Part shown: piece after piece, positions 1 to 8,090 of the stretch
Numbering within the stretch: the stretch's first letter is position 1
Layout: each line of letters opens with the position of its first letter
Assembly (NCBI GenBank): GCA_964427415.1
Contig: CAYRUH010000004.1
Location: 1-64,000, forward strand
Origin: Lentisalinibacter sp964427415
Lineage (GTDB): Bacteria > Pseudomonadota > Gammaproteobacteria > Steroidobacterales > Woeseiaceae
Reading direction: 5' to 3'
Length of the DNA: 64,000 bases
Notes under the pieces: model-generated
What the model was told of the DNA's origin: nothing
Database searches by the model: none
What the model saw: the letters and a program-made list of their open reading frames with translations, nothing else
Position numbers and translations under genes: made by a program

Positions 1-223
1 CTCGCTCCAACGGCTTCGCGCCTGACATAATGGCCCCTTATACGTCCTATCCGCCGTCCTATCCGCTTTAACCGATTTGCCGTTGGCACCCGCTTACAAG
101 CTTGGACATATGGCGAAGAGACCGGTAACGCCAAGGGGTCGGTCGGGCGGTCAGGGCGGAGTTTTCGGGCCTGGTATCCTGTCAATTCAGGACTAATAGA
201 GCTATGATTACTTTGTAATCATA
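1..223. other. Leading non-coding stretch
   Basis: No convincing gene is seen before the toxin-antitoxin pair. The stretch holds an imperfect direct repeat (gtcctatccgc at about 46-56, and again as cctatccgcttt just after) and a short inverted repeat TCCTG-N6-CAGGA at 177-192. It ends in the perfect palindrome annotated separately. The 3' end of a neighbouring gene outside the window may lie here, but nothing identifies it. Confidence 0.4.
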
Positions 224-224
224 G
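202..224. promoter_or_regulatory. Palindromic operator of the toxin-antitoxin operon
   Basis: CTATGATTAC (202-211) and GTAATCATAG (215-224) form a perfect 10-base inverted repeat with a 3-base spacer, 33 bases before the antitoxin ATG. It is AT-rich within GC-rich surroundings. RHH antitoxins of this type are known to repress their own operon by binding such palindromes. Assigning it as the autoregulatory operator is inference from symmetry and position. Confidence 0.7.
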
Positions 225-256
225 TGAACCTTAATGAACCGCAGGGGCAAGAGGAC

Positions 257-496
257 ATGACAACAGAAGCATTCAGTGTCCGGGCTGACCCCAAAAAGGT
301 CAGAAAACTCGATAAGCTGGCCGCGCAACAGGACCGGTCCCGCAATTACCTGGTAAACCAGGCGATCGACCAGTATCTGGAACTATTGGCCTGGCAAGAC
401 GTGCGCATCAAGGAGGGCATTGAAGCAGCGGATGCGGGCCGATTTGCCTCTGATGCCGAAATGGACGCGATATTCAATAAGTACAAAGACGCCTGA
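257..496 (+). CDS. Ribbon-helix-helix (CopG/ParD-like) antitoxin
   Basis: This 79-residue protein begins MTTEAFSVRADPKKVRKLD. The short beta-strand (AFSVRAD) followed by two predicted helices (about residues 12-40, with SRNYLVNQAIDQYL) is the RHH DNA-binding fold of CopG/ParD antitoxins. The acidic/aromatic C-terminal tail (about 45-79) would be the toxin-binding part. A GTG 11 codons upstream is also open, but it lies inside the palindrome, so the ATG at 257 is preferred. It sits 2 bases before the toxin gene, the usual antitoxin-first order. Expected role: bind and neutralise the downstream ParE/RelE toxin and repress the operon. Confidence 0.85.
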   Translation: MTTEAFSVRADPKKVRKLDKLAAQQDRSRNYLVNQAIDQYLELLAWQDVRIKEGIEAADAGRFASDAEMDAIFNKYKDA

Positions 497-498
497 CT

Positions 499-786
499 GT
501 GCGCGTTCGTTGGACGACGCCGGCAGCGAAAGCGCTGCTGGCAATTCAGGACTACATCGCGAGAGAAAATCCCCGTGCGGCATTTGAGGTCGCGCAACAT
601 ATACGTATCGCTGTGAATCAGCTGCAGGAACATCCCAGGATGGGCCGGAATGGACGAGTGCGAGGGACCTATGAACTTGTCATTCACGGCATACCGTATA
701 TCGTCCCGTATCGCATCAGGGCGAAAGAGATCCAGATCCTGACCGTATATCACACGTCCAGGAAATGGCCGGAGTCGTTCGAGTGA
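499..786 (+). CDS. ParE/RelE-family toxin
   Basis: This 95-residue protein (MRVRWTTPAAKALLAIQDYI) has the ParE/RelE plasmid-stabilisation fold signature: an N-terminal strand, a long helical pair with IARENPRAA, then a beta sheet with GRVRGTYELVI and PYIVPYRI, ending in ILTVYHTSRKWP. The start is GTG two bases after the antitoxin stop, so translation is probably coupled. The GTYELVI-PYIV pattern resembles ParE (gyrase-poisoning) proteins more than RelE mRNA endonucleases, but the target cannot be settled from sequence alone. Length is normal, with no frameshift. Confidence 0.85.
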   Translation: MRVRWTTPAAKALLAIQDYIARENPRAAFEVAQHIRIAVNQLQEHPRMGRNGRVRGTYELVIHGIPYIVPYRIRAKEIQILTVYHTSRKWPESFE

Positions 787-893
787 AATGCGAAACGTGC
801 ATGTGGCTACAATTCTGGCTACAACTCGAGCCGGATGCCCCCGGATTTCCCCGGGGTGTGCCCGGACAGGAAAGTTAAGATAAACAAATACTT
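787..893. other. Intergenic region with short repeats and a hairpin
   Basis: It holds a direct repeat, tggctacaa at about 803-811 and 815-823, and a GC hairpin CCCCGG-N6-CCGGGG at 839-856. The hairpin has no T-run, so it is not a clear intrinsic terminator. An A/T-rich segment (aagttaagataaacaaatac) precedes the phosphatase ATG and may contain its promoter or ribosome-binding region. Confidence 0.35.
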
Positions 894-1388
894 ATGAGTA
901 GTGACAAACCCATAAGCGTGCTTTTCGTCTGCATGGGCAATATATGCCGATCACCCACGGCAGCCGGCGTATTTCGCAGGCTGGTGGCCGATGCGGGACT
1001 GCAGGAAATCGTGCGCATCGACTCTGCCGGTACCCATGCCTACCACATCGGAGAGCCGCCGGATCAACGGGCGGCCGCCGCGGCCGAGCGGCGCGGTTTC
1101 GATCTGTCGGGTCAGTCCGCGAGGCGGGTTACGGCCGAGGACTTCGAACGGTTCGACTACGTACTGGCGATGGATCGGGACAACCATGAGATCCTGCGGG
1201 CCGCGGCGCTGGAAGACCATCACGCCAGAATCCGCCTGTTCCTCGAATTCGGGAGCGATTCCTCCCGCCTCGAGGTGCCGGATCCCTACTACGGCGGCGC
1301 GGTGGGCTTCGAGCGCGTGCTCGACCTGGTGGAAGACGCCGCAGAAGGACTCCTGCGCGACATCCGCGCGCGGCTCGGGCGGACCTGA
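894..1388 (+). CDS. Low-molecular-weight protein-tyrosine phosphatase
   Basis: This 164-residue cytoplasmic phosphatase has the LMW-PTP P-loop C13-X5-R19 (VCMGNICRS) and the general-acid motif DPYYGG (D130), in the family's usual places. The reaction is phosphotyrosine hydrolysis. Some bacterial members (Wzb, Etp) dephosphorylate exopolysaccharide kinases, while stand-alone ones like this have less defined substrates. No BY-kinase or polysaccharide genes lie nearby, so I do not assign wzb. It converges on rne with a 34-base gap. Confidence 0.93.
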   Translation: MSSDKPISVLFVCMGNICRSPTAAGVFRRLVADAGLQEIVRIDSAGTHAYHIGEPPDQRAAAAAERRGFDLSGQSARRVTAEDFERFDYVLAMDRDNHEILRAAALEDHHARIRLFLEFGSDSSRLEVPDPYYGGAVGFERVLDLVEDAAEGLLRDIRARLGRT

Positions 1389-1422
1389 GCCGGCTGGAGC
1401 GGTCCCGGGCCCGCCCGTACGC

Positions 1423-3993
1423 TCAAGGCTTGTCGCCGTCGTCCTCAGGGGTGGAGGACCAGACGGTGTAACGCTTGTCCGGATCGGAGCGGACCGGCAT
1501 CTCCCAGGGCAGCAGCCGGTCCTGATCCCCCGATTTTCCCGGCCGCGAAGCGTCATTATCCGCCGCCTCCGGCGTCTCGCGTTCGGCAGGAGGAGTTTTC
1601 GACTCCTTGGCGGCTGAACCCGGGCCGACGTCGCGCCCGCGGCCATTGCCGTTGTCGCCATCGACTGAGTCCGCCTTGCGGGACCCGGCAGCGCCGGCGT
1701 CCGCCGATGCAGCCGCCTTCTCCGTGCGATTCTGACTGTCGCGACCGTTGCGACTATTGCCACCGATGCCACCGCGACTGGTGTCGCCGGATCGGTCGCT
1801 ACGCGCACTCTGCGGTTTGGTGTCCTGTTGCGGCGCGCTCTCCTTGGCCGGTTGGTCGCCGGCTGCGGACTCGTCGCGGGACTGACCGGCCTCGCCGGAA
1901 TCGGCCTGCTGCTGACCGTCCTGCCGGGATCCGCGACGGCGACGGCCGCGCCCGCGGCTGCCGCGGCGTTTCTTCTGACCGGCGCTTTCGCCTGCGCTCT
2001 TCGGCTGTGGTGGCTGATCCTGACTCTGGGGCTTCTTGTCGTCCGCCGTCTCCTTACTCTCTGCGGACTTCTGCTGATTCTCGGGTTGCTGGCTCTTGCC
2101 GTCCTTCTTGCGGCCCTTGCGCGCACTGCTTTTCTTGCCGGCGCGGCCGCGCTGCTGTTCGTCGCCATCCCTGCGCGTCTGCTGCTGCTTGCCTTTGCCG
2201 CCCTTGCTGCTCTGGCGTGACCTCGACGAGGCGGGGCGCTTCCCCGACTCCTGCTTCCCGGGGCTTCTCTTCCGCCCGCCGTCCTCGTCGCCGGTGGCGA
2301 ACAGATAACGCCACAGGCGGACGAACAGGCCGGGACCCTGGGGCCCCGGAGACTGGTCTTCCGCCAGCCGCTGGGGCGGCGGGGCAGGAGCAGACGGGAC
2401 GATGGCCGTCACTGCCGGCTTCTCCAGCGGTTTCTTATCCGCCTGCCAGGACGGCACCTCGTCCTCGCCGTCGACGGCTGCAAGCTCGTAGCTCACGCCG
2501 GTGTTCTCCGGCAGCAGCGTCTGGTCGTCACGCACGCGACGGATGGAGTAGTTGGGCGTCTCCAGGTCCGGATTGGCGACCAGCAGCAGCTCGACCTCGT
2601 TGCGGTCCTCGACATTCTGCACCCAGTCGCGCTTCTCGTTCAGCAGATAGGTGGCGACGTCGACGGGCAGCTGGGCGATAACCTTCGCAGTGCGGTCCTT
2701 GCGGGCTTCCTCGCCGACCAGACGGAGGATGGCCAGTGCCAGCGACTCCACGCCGCGGATGTTGCCGGTACCGTTACAGCGGGGGCAGATCTGGTGGCTC
2801 GATTCGCCGAGTGACGGGCGCAGGCGCTGACGGGACATCTCCAGCAGGCCGAAGCGCGAGATCTTGCCGATCTGCACCCGGGCGCGGTCCATGCGCACGG
2901 CCTCGCGCAGCCGGTTCTCGACCTCCCGCTGATTCTTCTGCGGGCCCATGTCGATGAAATCGATGACGACGAGTCCGCCCAGGTCGCGCAGACGCAGCTG
3001 GCGTGCCACTTCGTCGGCAGCCTCCAGGTTGGTGTTGAGCGCGGTGCTCTCGATATCCTCGCCCTTGGTCGCTCGCGCCGAGTTGATATCGACGGAGACC
3101 AGCGCCTCGGTGTGGTCGATCACCAGGCTACCGCCGGAGGGCAGGATCACCGAATGGGCGAAGGCCGACTCGATCTGGCTCTCGATCTGGTAACGGGTGA
3201 ACAGCGGCACTGCGTCGTCGTAGTACTTCAGCTTGCGCAGGTTGTGCGGCATCACCCGCTCGACGAACTCCCGGGCCTCGTTGTAGGCCTTGGTGTCGTC
3301 GACCAGGATCTCGCCGATGTCGTTGGTGAGGTAGTCGCGCATCGCCCGGATGATGGCGTTCGACTCCTGATAGATCAGGAACGGGGAGGGACGCTCGACG
3401 ACCACCTTCAGGATGGCCTCCCACACCGCGAACAGGTTGTCCAGGTCCCACTTCAGTTCCTCGGCGGACCGGTCGATGCCCGCGGTACGCACGATGATGC
3501 TCATACCCTCGGGGATTTCGAGCTCATCGAGGGACTCGCGGATCTGCTCGCGGTCTTCGCCGACGATGCGCCGGGAGACGCCGCCGGACTTCGGCTTGTT
3601 CGGTTTCAGAACGAGGAAGCGCCCTGCCAGGCTGACGAAGGTAGTCAGCGCCGCGCCCTTGGTGCCGCGCTCCTCCTTGTCGATCTGGACGACGATGTCC
3701 TGGCCCTCGCGCAGCACGTCCTTGATGCCGGGACGGCCGCCGCCTTCGGCCTCCTTGACGTAGTACTCGGGGGAAACTTCCTTGAAGGGCAGGAAGCCGT
3801 GCCGCTCTGCACCGTAATCGATGAAGGCGGCTTCGAGGCTGGGTTCGATCCGGGTGATCTTGCCCTTGTAGATGTTGGCTTTCTTGCGTTCCTGTGACGG
3901 TGTTTCGATATTCAGGTCATAAAGCCGCTGGCCGTCGACCAGCGCCATGCGCAACTCCTCTTCCTGAGTTGCGTTCACCAGCATTCTTTTCAT
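1423..3993 (-). CDS. rne: Ribonuclease E
   Basis: This 856-residue endoribonuclease drives mRNA decay and rRNA/tRNA maturation and is the degradosome scaffold. It starts MKRMLVNATQEEELRMALVD. The S1 RNA-binding domain spans about residues 35-125. The DNase I-like catalytic site shows D302 (VSVDINS) and D345 (VVIDFIDM), and the zinc-link CPRC at 403-406 supports tetramer formation. Beyond about residue 510 lies a long disordered tail rich in K, R, Q, S and E, with an RG-rich stretch (SRGRGRRRRGSR), the likely RNA-binding scaffold. It ends in LLPWEMP...YTVWSS. The tail shares no obvious E. coli PNPase-site sequence. A roughly 430-base upstream region leaves room for the 5'-UTR autoregulation known for rne. 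Confidence 0.97.
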   Translation of the reverse strand: MKRMLVNATQEEELRMALVDGQRLYDLNIETPSQERKKANIYKGKITRIEPSLEAAFIDYGAERHGFLPFKEVSPEYYVKEAEGGGRPGIKDVLREGQDIVVQIDKEERGTKGAALTTFVSLAGRFLVLKPNKPKSGGVSRRIVGEDREQIRESLDELEIPEGMSIIVRTAGIDRSAEELKWDLDNLFAVWEAILKVVVERPSPFLIYQESNAIIRAMRDYLTNDIGEILVDDTKAYNEAREFVERVMPHNLRKLKYYDDAVPLFTRYQIESQIESAFAHSVILPSGGSLVIDHTEALVSVDINSARATKGEDIESTALNTNLEAADEVARQLRLRDLGGLVVIDFIDMGPQKNQREVENRLREAVRMDRARVQIGKISRFGLLEMSRQRLRPSLGESSHQICPRCNGTGNIRGVESLALAILRLVGEEARKDRTAKVIAQLPVDVATYLLNEKRDWVQNVEDRNEVELLLVANPDLETPNYSIRRVRDDQTLLPENTGVSYELAAVDGEDEVPSWQADKKPLEKPAVTAIVPSAPAPPPQRLAEDQSPGPQGPGLFVRLWRYLFATGDEDGGRKRSPGKQESGKRPASSRSRQSSKGGKGKQQQTRRDGDEQQRGRAGKKSSARKGRKKDGKSQQPENQQKSAESKETADDKKPQSQDQPPQPKSAGESAGQKKRRGSRGRGRRRRGSRQDGQQQADSGEAGQSRDESAAGDQPAKESAPQQDTKPQSARSDRSGDTSRGGIGGNSRNGRDSQNRTEKAAASADAGAAGSRKADSVDGDNGNGRGRDVGPGSAAKESKTPPAERETPEAADNDASRPGKSGDQDRLLPWEMPVRSDPDKRYTVWSSTPEDDGDKP

Positions 3994-4430
3994 AGTGCCC
4001 TGCTTTGATTTCCTGTGCGGGCGGCGAGACGGTGTCTGCTGCCGGGACTGGCCGAGCGAACCGGGACGGGCAGGGGCGTGCGGCGACTGCCCGGAGGTAT
4101 CCGGGGTCGTGCTCGTACTTCAGATAAGACTTGCCGAGTCGATCCGTGATGGTCGACAGCAGCGCGGCAATGATCATGAAAAACCCTTGAAACCCTGGCG
4201 GCTCAGATGCTCGGGTGTCGCCCGGCGTGTAGACCGGCTCGCGACCACGCACGGCCCCCGAATCCGGGGCCTCTGAACAATGGCGTCCCTATCGTCGCAC
4301 CGGGAACTTACTCCAGGTTGATCGGGGCGCCCCGCTGAATCCGTCCGATCCGGTACGATAATGCAATACGGGACCGTGACCGGTCAGTAATATAGCAACC
4401 TCTAACGACTTCAGCAATCGGCTTAAGTTA
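3994..4430. promoter_or_regulatory. Divergent rne / rluC intergenic region
   Basis: No gene is supported in these 437 bases between divergent rne and rluC. In many proteobacteria rne and rluC are divergent, and rne has a long structured 5' leader through which RNase E controls its own mRNA. The same layout is seen here. The rluC-proximal part is AT-richer (gataat at about 4357; aatatagcaacctctaacg near 4390) and could hold the rluC promoter, but I see no confident -35/-10 pair. The leader's fold cannot be judged by eye. Confidence 0.5.
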
Positions 4431-5423
4431 TTGTCCTCCTTCGATAAGTCCTCCGCCGACTCCTTCGTGAACGATGGCCCGGTACGGCATGGCGTGAGAA
4501 AGCTCTCCGTGCGCGCCGACGACGCCGGCCAGCGCATAGACAATTTCCTCGCCCGGGAATGGAAGGGCCTGCCGCGGCCGCGTATCTATCGCCTGCTGCG
4601 CAAGGGGCAGGTGCGGGTGAACGGCGGCCGCGTCAAGGCCGATTACCGGCTTCGTACCGGAGACCAGCTCCGCCTGCCGCCGGTCACCATCGAGCCCGCG
4701 CAGACGGGCCGCCCCGACCGCGCTCTGGTTGAGCGACTGCTGGCTGCCGTGGTGTACGAGGACAAGCGCCTGCTGGTCGTGAACAAGCCGAGCGGCGTCG
4801 CAGTGCACGGCGGCAGCGGTATCAGTTTCGGCGTCGTCGAGGCGCTTCGTGCCGGCCGCCCGGAGCTGAAAGTGCTCGAGCTCGTGCACCGGCTCGACCG
4901 GGAGACGAGCGGCTGCCTCGTGCTTGCGAAGAAGCGGAGCGCGCTGCGCGAACTGCACGCGCTGTTCCGCGAGGCCGCGGTGGAGAAGGTCTATCTCACA
5001 CTGGCTGCCGGTGACTGGCAGCTGGGCGCGCGCACCGTCGATCTGCCGCTGGCGGTGCACCGCCGCAAGGGCGGCGAGCGCCATGTGCAGGTGGATCACG
5101 ACGCTGGCAAGCCGTCGCGTACCCGCTTCAGCGTACAGGCGGCCTATGCCAGCTGCACCCTGCTGAAGGCGCAGCCGGAGACCGGGCGCACACACCAGAT
5201 CCGGGTGCACGCGGCGGCCTTTGGGCATCCCGTTCTGGGAGACGAGCGTTACGGCGACCAGGCGGCCAATGCGCGCTTCGCCAGGCTGGGACTCCGGCGG
5301 CTGTTCCTGCACGCCCAGTCCATCGGCTTCGTCGACGGCAATGGCAATGACTGGCTGTTCACGGCGCCGCTGCCCGCCGCACTGGACGCCGTGCTGGCAC
5401 GGCTGAAAGAGCGGCGCAGCTGA
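4431..5423 (+). CDS. rluC: 23S rRNA pseudouridine synthase RluC
   Basis: This 330-residue RluA-family enzyme has an N-terminal S4 RNA-binding domain (about 30-90: AGQRIDNFL, RIYRLLRKGQVRVN) and a catalytic domain with the HRLDRETSG motif; D156 is the nucleophilic aspartate. RluC isomerises U955, U2504 and U2580 of 23S rRNA (E. coli numbering), and placement next to rne supports RluC over RluD. The chosen start is a TTG at 4431. A GTG about 12 codons inside is an alternative, since the first 20 residues are poorly conserved. It ends 7 bases before the convergent maf-type gene. Confidence 0.92.
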   Translation: MSSFDKSSADSFVNDGPVRHGVRKLSVRADDAGQRIDNFLAREWKGLPRPRIYRLLRKGQVRVNGGRVKADYRLRTGDQLRLPPVTIEPAQTGRPDRALVERLLAAVVYEDKRLLVVNKPSGVAVHGGSGISFGVVEALRAGRPELKVLELVHRLDRETSGCLVLAKKRSALRELHALFREAAVEKVYLTLAAGDWQLGARTVDLPLAVHRRKGGERHVQVDHDAGKPSRTRFSVQAAYASCTLLKAQPETGRTHQIRVHAAAFGHPVLGDERYGDQAANARFARLGLRRLFLHAQSIGFVDGNGNDWLFTAPLPAALDAVLARLKERRS

Positions 5424-5430
5424 CGGGCCG

Positions 5431-6024
5431 TCAGAGCAGCGGGACGCCAAGGTCTTCCAGAGTGCGGGCGAGCCAGATCAGCGGCAGACCCACCAGGCCG
5501 GTCGGATCCCGGCCCTCGATGCGCTCGAACAGGACTACGCCGCTGCCTTCGGCCTTGAAGCCGCCGGCACAGTCCCAGGCCCGATCCCGATCGACATAGC
5601 GCTCCGCCAGCTCCCGCTCGAAATGCCGGAAGCGCACCTCGGTGACATCTGTATGCACCCGCTCCTCCGCCGCCGGCGCATGGATGACGCAGACCGAGGT
5701 GAGGAACCGCATCGGCAAGCCGCGCGCCGCCAGCAACTGCGCAACGGCGGCGTCCCGGCTACCGGGCTTGCCGCAGGGTTTGCCTTCCAGCACCGCGATC
5801 TGGTCGGAACCTATGACCGTGGCCCGCGCGTGCCGGCCGGCGACGGCCGCGGCTTTCTCCCTCGCCAGCCGCAGGGACAGCGCGGCGGGCGGCTCGCCGT
5901 CCAGCGGCGTCTCGTCCAACTCGGGCGCCACGCATTCGAAACGGCTGAGGATCCGTGCCAGCAGCTCTCGCCGGTAGCGCGACGAGGAGGCGAGTACGAC
6001 TTCGTTCGGAGCGGGATTTTCCAT
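5431..6024 (-). CDS. yceF: Maf-family nucleotide pyrophosphatase (YceF-type)
   Basis: This 197-residue Maf/HAM1-like pyrophosphatase opens with the Maf motif VVLASSSRYRRELL and contains VIGSDQIAVLEG (conserved Asp near residue 72) and AWDCAGGFKAEGSG. The S-X-R-R and GSDQ motifs fit the YceF subgroup, known to hydrolyse 7-methyl-GTP and so remove modified nucleotides. The rluC-yceF-yceD-rpmF-plsX-fabH neighbourhood matches E. coli, supporting yceF. Length is normal. It converges on rluC and is divergent from yceD. Confidence 0.9.
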   Translation of the reverse strand: MENPAPNEVVLASSSRYRRELLARILSRFECVAPELDETPLDGEPPAALSLRLAREKAAAVAGRHARATVIGSDQIAVLEGKPCGKPGSRDAAVAQLLAARGLPMRFLTSVCVIHAPAAEERVHTDVTEVRFRHFERELAERYVDRDRAWDCAGGFKAEGSGVVLFERIEGRDPTGLVGLPLIWLARTLEDLGVPLL

Positions 6025-6116
6025 TCTCGATCAGTGACCTGTGATGTCCTGGAGGGTGCTGCGCCGGCCCGTTTTTCTTTGACAGCCATCAGCAAGGCTC
6101 TTATCATCCGCCGGCT

Positions 6117-6692
6117 ATGTCCAGCCCCATGCTTCAGGCGGTCCGGTCCGACGCGCTGGCCGCCCGACGTGAGGAGATCAGGGATACCATTCCACTGGGC
6201 TCCTCGGATCGTCTGGCGGGCCTCGTCCGCGAGGCGCTCGCGCGGTGCGGCGGGGAGCTGGCCGGAGACTGGGAACGCCGGCCGCTCGCGGTCAAACTGG
6301 ACTTCGAGCCCCGGCGGGTCGAGGGTACTCAGCCGGTGCCCGCGGTAACCGGCAGGGCCCGGGTCACGTTGCCGCTGGTCTGCGAACGGTGCCTGGGACT
6401 GATGGAGCTGGAGCTGAAGGCTGACATCGCGTTCCTGCTGCCGGACGCCGACATGAGCGACGAGGCGCTGCCCGGCTTCGAGGTCTGGCCGGTGGAGGGT
6501 CGCGGCGTGCGGCTGCTCGACTTGGTCGAGGAGGAATTGCTGCTGGCATTGCCACTGGCCCTCCTGCATGAGGACCGTTCGCACTGCCGGCCGGTGACGG
6601 CGCCCTATGCGCCGGAAGACGCGCGAACGGAGCCGGACACACAGCGGCCGTTCAGCGCACTGAAGGCGCTGCTGGGAGAGGACGAGGATTAG
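6117..6692 (+). CDS. yceD: YceD, 23S rRNA accumulation protein (DUF177)
   Basis: This 191-residue protein carries the DUF177 core: LKLDF-like strand (VKLDFEPRR), a short linker, then VTLPLVCERCLGLMEL with the conserved CxxC, and the acidic EVWPVEG...LLDLVEEELLLALPL block. It ends PFSALKALLGEDED, the typical PFAVLKGLK-type terminus. DUF177/YceD is almost always immediately upstream of rpmF, as here, and has been linked to 23S rRNA accumulation. Start MSSPMLQ at 6117 is the first in-frame ATG. Confidence 0.92.
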   Translation: MSSPMLQAVRSDALAARREEIRDTIPLGSSDRLAGLVREALARCGGELAGDWERRPLAVKLDFEPRRVEGTQPVPAVTGRARVTLPLVCERCLGLMELELKADIAFLLPDADMSDEALPGFEVWPVEGRGVRLLDLVEEELLLALPLALLHEDRSHCRPVTAPYAPEDARTEPDTQRPFSALKALLGEDED

Positions 6693-6833
6693 TACTACGA
6701 CTAGCAGCTGGGGACAAGAATTGGCGTGTGACCGGTTGACCGGGCACTCATAGGGCTGACAAGCGATAATGGACCGATCCCGCCTGATGCTGCAGGGCTG
6801 CCGGCGGGCCTACTTTTATCTGGAGACCTTAAA

Positions 6834-7025
6834 ATGGCAGTTCAGAAGAGTCGCAAGACACCTTCCAAGCGTGGCATGCGCCGCGCCCACGACGCACTGA
6901 AGGGCGAGACGCTCTCGGTGGAGCCCACCACCGGCGAGACTCACCTGCGGCATCACGTGAGCCCCGACGGGTTCTATCGGGGCCGCCAGGTAGTCAAGCC
7001 CAAGGTCGTGGAAGAGCAGGACTGA
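6834..7025 (+). CDS. rpmF: 50S ribosomal protein L32
   Basis: This 63-residue basic protein begins MAVQKSRKTPSKRGMRRAHD, the universal L32 start. HHVSPDGFYRGRQV is the C-terminal conserved segment. It sits between yceD and plsX, the standard order coupling ribosome and phospholipid synthesis. It lacks the zinc CxxC pairs found in some L32 paralogues, so it is the zinc-free type. The 141-base gap after yceD could hold a separate promoter (ttgacc near 6736 and gataat near 6766 are present but poorly spaced). Confidence 0.98.
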   Translation: MAVQKSRKTPSKRGMRRAHDALKGETLSVEPTTGETHLRHHVSPDGFYRGRQVVKPKVVEEQD

Positions 7026-7031
7026 TCCCCA

Positions 7032-7047
7032 CCTGAGCCGGCTCAGG
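7032..7047. repeat. 16-base perfect palindrome at the rpmF-plsX junction
   Basis: CCTGAGCC at 7032-7039 followed directly by GGCTCAGG at 7040-7047 is a self-complementary 16-mer, just after the rpmF stop and overlapping the possible GTG start of plsX. There is no T-run, so it is not an intrinsic terminator. It could act as an RNA processing or translational-coupling hairpin, or be chance. Confidence 0.4.
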
Positions 7048-7073
7048 TGGATCCGCGCCGGCTCTCCACGCCC

Positions 7074-8090
7074 ATGCAGGCCGTCGAGTTCACCATCGCG
7101 CTGGATGCCATGAGCGGGGACCTCGGTCCCGGCGTCGTGGTGGCGGCGGCGAGGCAGGCATTGCGCCGCCATGCTGCCCTGGCCATCGTGCTGGTGGGCG
7201 ACGAGGCGGTGCTCGGTTCCCTGGTGGCGGAGCACGGCGGCAACGACGACGGCCGGCTCGCCGTCCGACATGCATCCGAAATTGTCACGATGAGCGATGG
7301 GCCGGTGGACGCCTTGCGGCGCAAGAAGCAGTCGTCCATGCGCGTGGCCGTGGATCTGGTGAAACAGGGCGAGGCCCAGGCCTGCGTGAGCGCAGGAAAC
7401 ACCGGCGCGCTCATGGCCATCGCGAAGTTCGTGCTGAAGACGGTGGAGGGCATCGATCGGCCCGCGATCCTCGCCGAGATGCCGGCCCGCGGCGGCTCGG
7501 TACACATGCTCGATCTCGGCGCGAACGCCGATTGCACCGCCGAGCAGCTGTTCCAGTTCGCGATGATGGGCTCAGTCGTGACGGGCGACGTCCGCGGCCT
7601 CCAGAATCCGCGGGTGGCATTGCTCAACATCGGCGAGGAAGAGATCAAGGGGGACCAGACCGTCAAGGCCGCGGCGGCCCTGCTGGCTGCCAGCGGCCTG
7701 AACTACGTCGGCTACGTCGAAGGCAACGGCATCATCTCCGGCAAGACCGACGTCGTGGTGACCGACGGATTTACCGGCAACGTGGCCCTGAAGACCATGG
7801 AGGGGACGGCCGGATTCATCTCCGAGATGCTGAAGGCGGCCTTTACCGAGACCTGGCTGTCCCGGCTGCAGGCGCTCACGGCCCGCGGCGTGCTCGGCCG
7901 CCTGCGGGCCAGACTGGATGCCAGGCAATACAATGGCGCGAGCCTGGTGGGTCTCACCGGCATCGTCGTGAAGAGTCACGGCAGCGCCGACGAAGTATCC
8001 TTCCTGCACGCCATCGAGACGGCGGTGGTGGAGGTAGAGCACGACCTGCCGTCCCAGATCGGACGCCTGCTGCAACGGGAAGCCGCATGA
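7074..8090 (+). CDS. plsX: Phosphate acyltransferase PlsX
   Basis: This enzyme makes acyl-phosphate from acyl-ACP and phosphate, feeding PlsY for phospholipid synthesis at the membrane. Family landmarks are IALDAMSGDLGPGVVV at the N-terminus, AVDLVKQGEAQACVSAGNTGALMA, LLNIGEEEIKGDQTVKAAA and VVVTDGFTGNVALKTMEG. Two starts are possible: ATG at 7074 (338 residues, MQAVEFTIALDAM) or GTG at 7047 (347 residues). I prefer the ATG because it fits the usual PlsX N-terminus. The stop overlaps the fabH start (ATGA). Confidence 0.95.
   Translation: MQAVEFTIALDAMSGDLGPGVVVAAARQALRRHAALAIVLVGDEAVLGSLVAEHGGNDDGRLAVRHASEIVTMSDGPVDALRRKKQSSMRVAVDLVKQGEAQACVSAGNTGALMAIAKFVLKTVEGIDRPAILAEMPARGGSVHMLDLGANADCTAEQLFQFAMMGSVVTGDVRGLQNPRVALLNIGEEEIKGDQTVKAAAALLAASGLNYVGYVEGNGIISGKTDVVVTDGFTGNVALKTMEGTAGFISEMLKAAFTETWLSRLQALTARGVLGRLRARLDARQYNGASLVGLTGIVVKSHGSADEVSFLHAIETAVVEVEHDLPSQIGRLLQREAA

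Noticed and set aside
803..823. Repeated tggctacaa as an integrase attachment site
   Set aside because: The repeat is only 9 bases, and no integrase or tRNA end lies beside it.
7532..8086. Long N-terminal extension of fabH into plsX
   Set aside because: The extension is out-of-frame plsX sequence. FabH homologues begin at MKYSRIEG, and the ATGA overlap gives a clear start.
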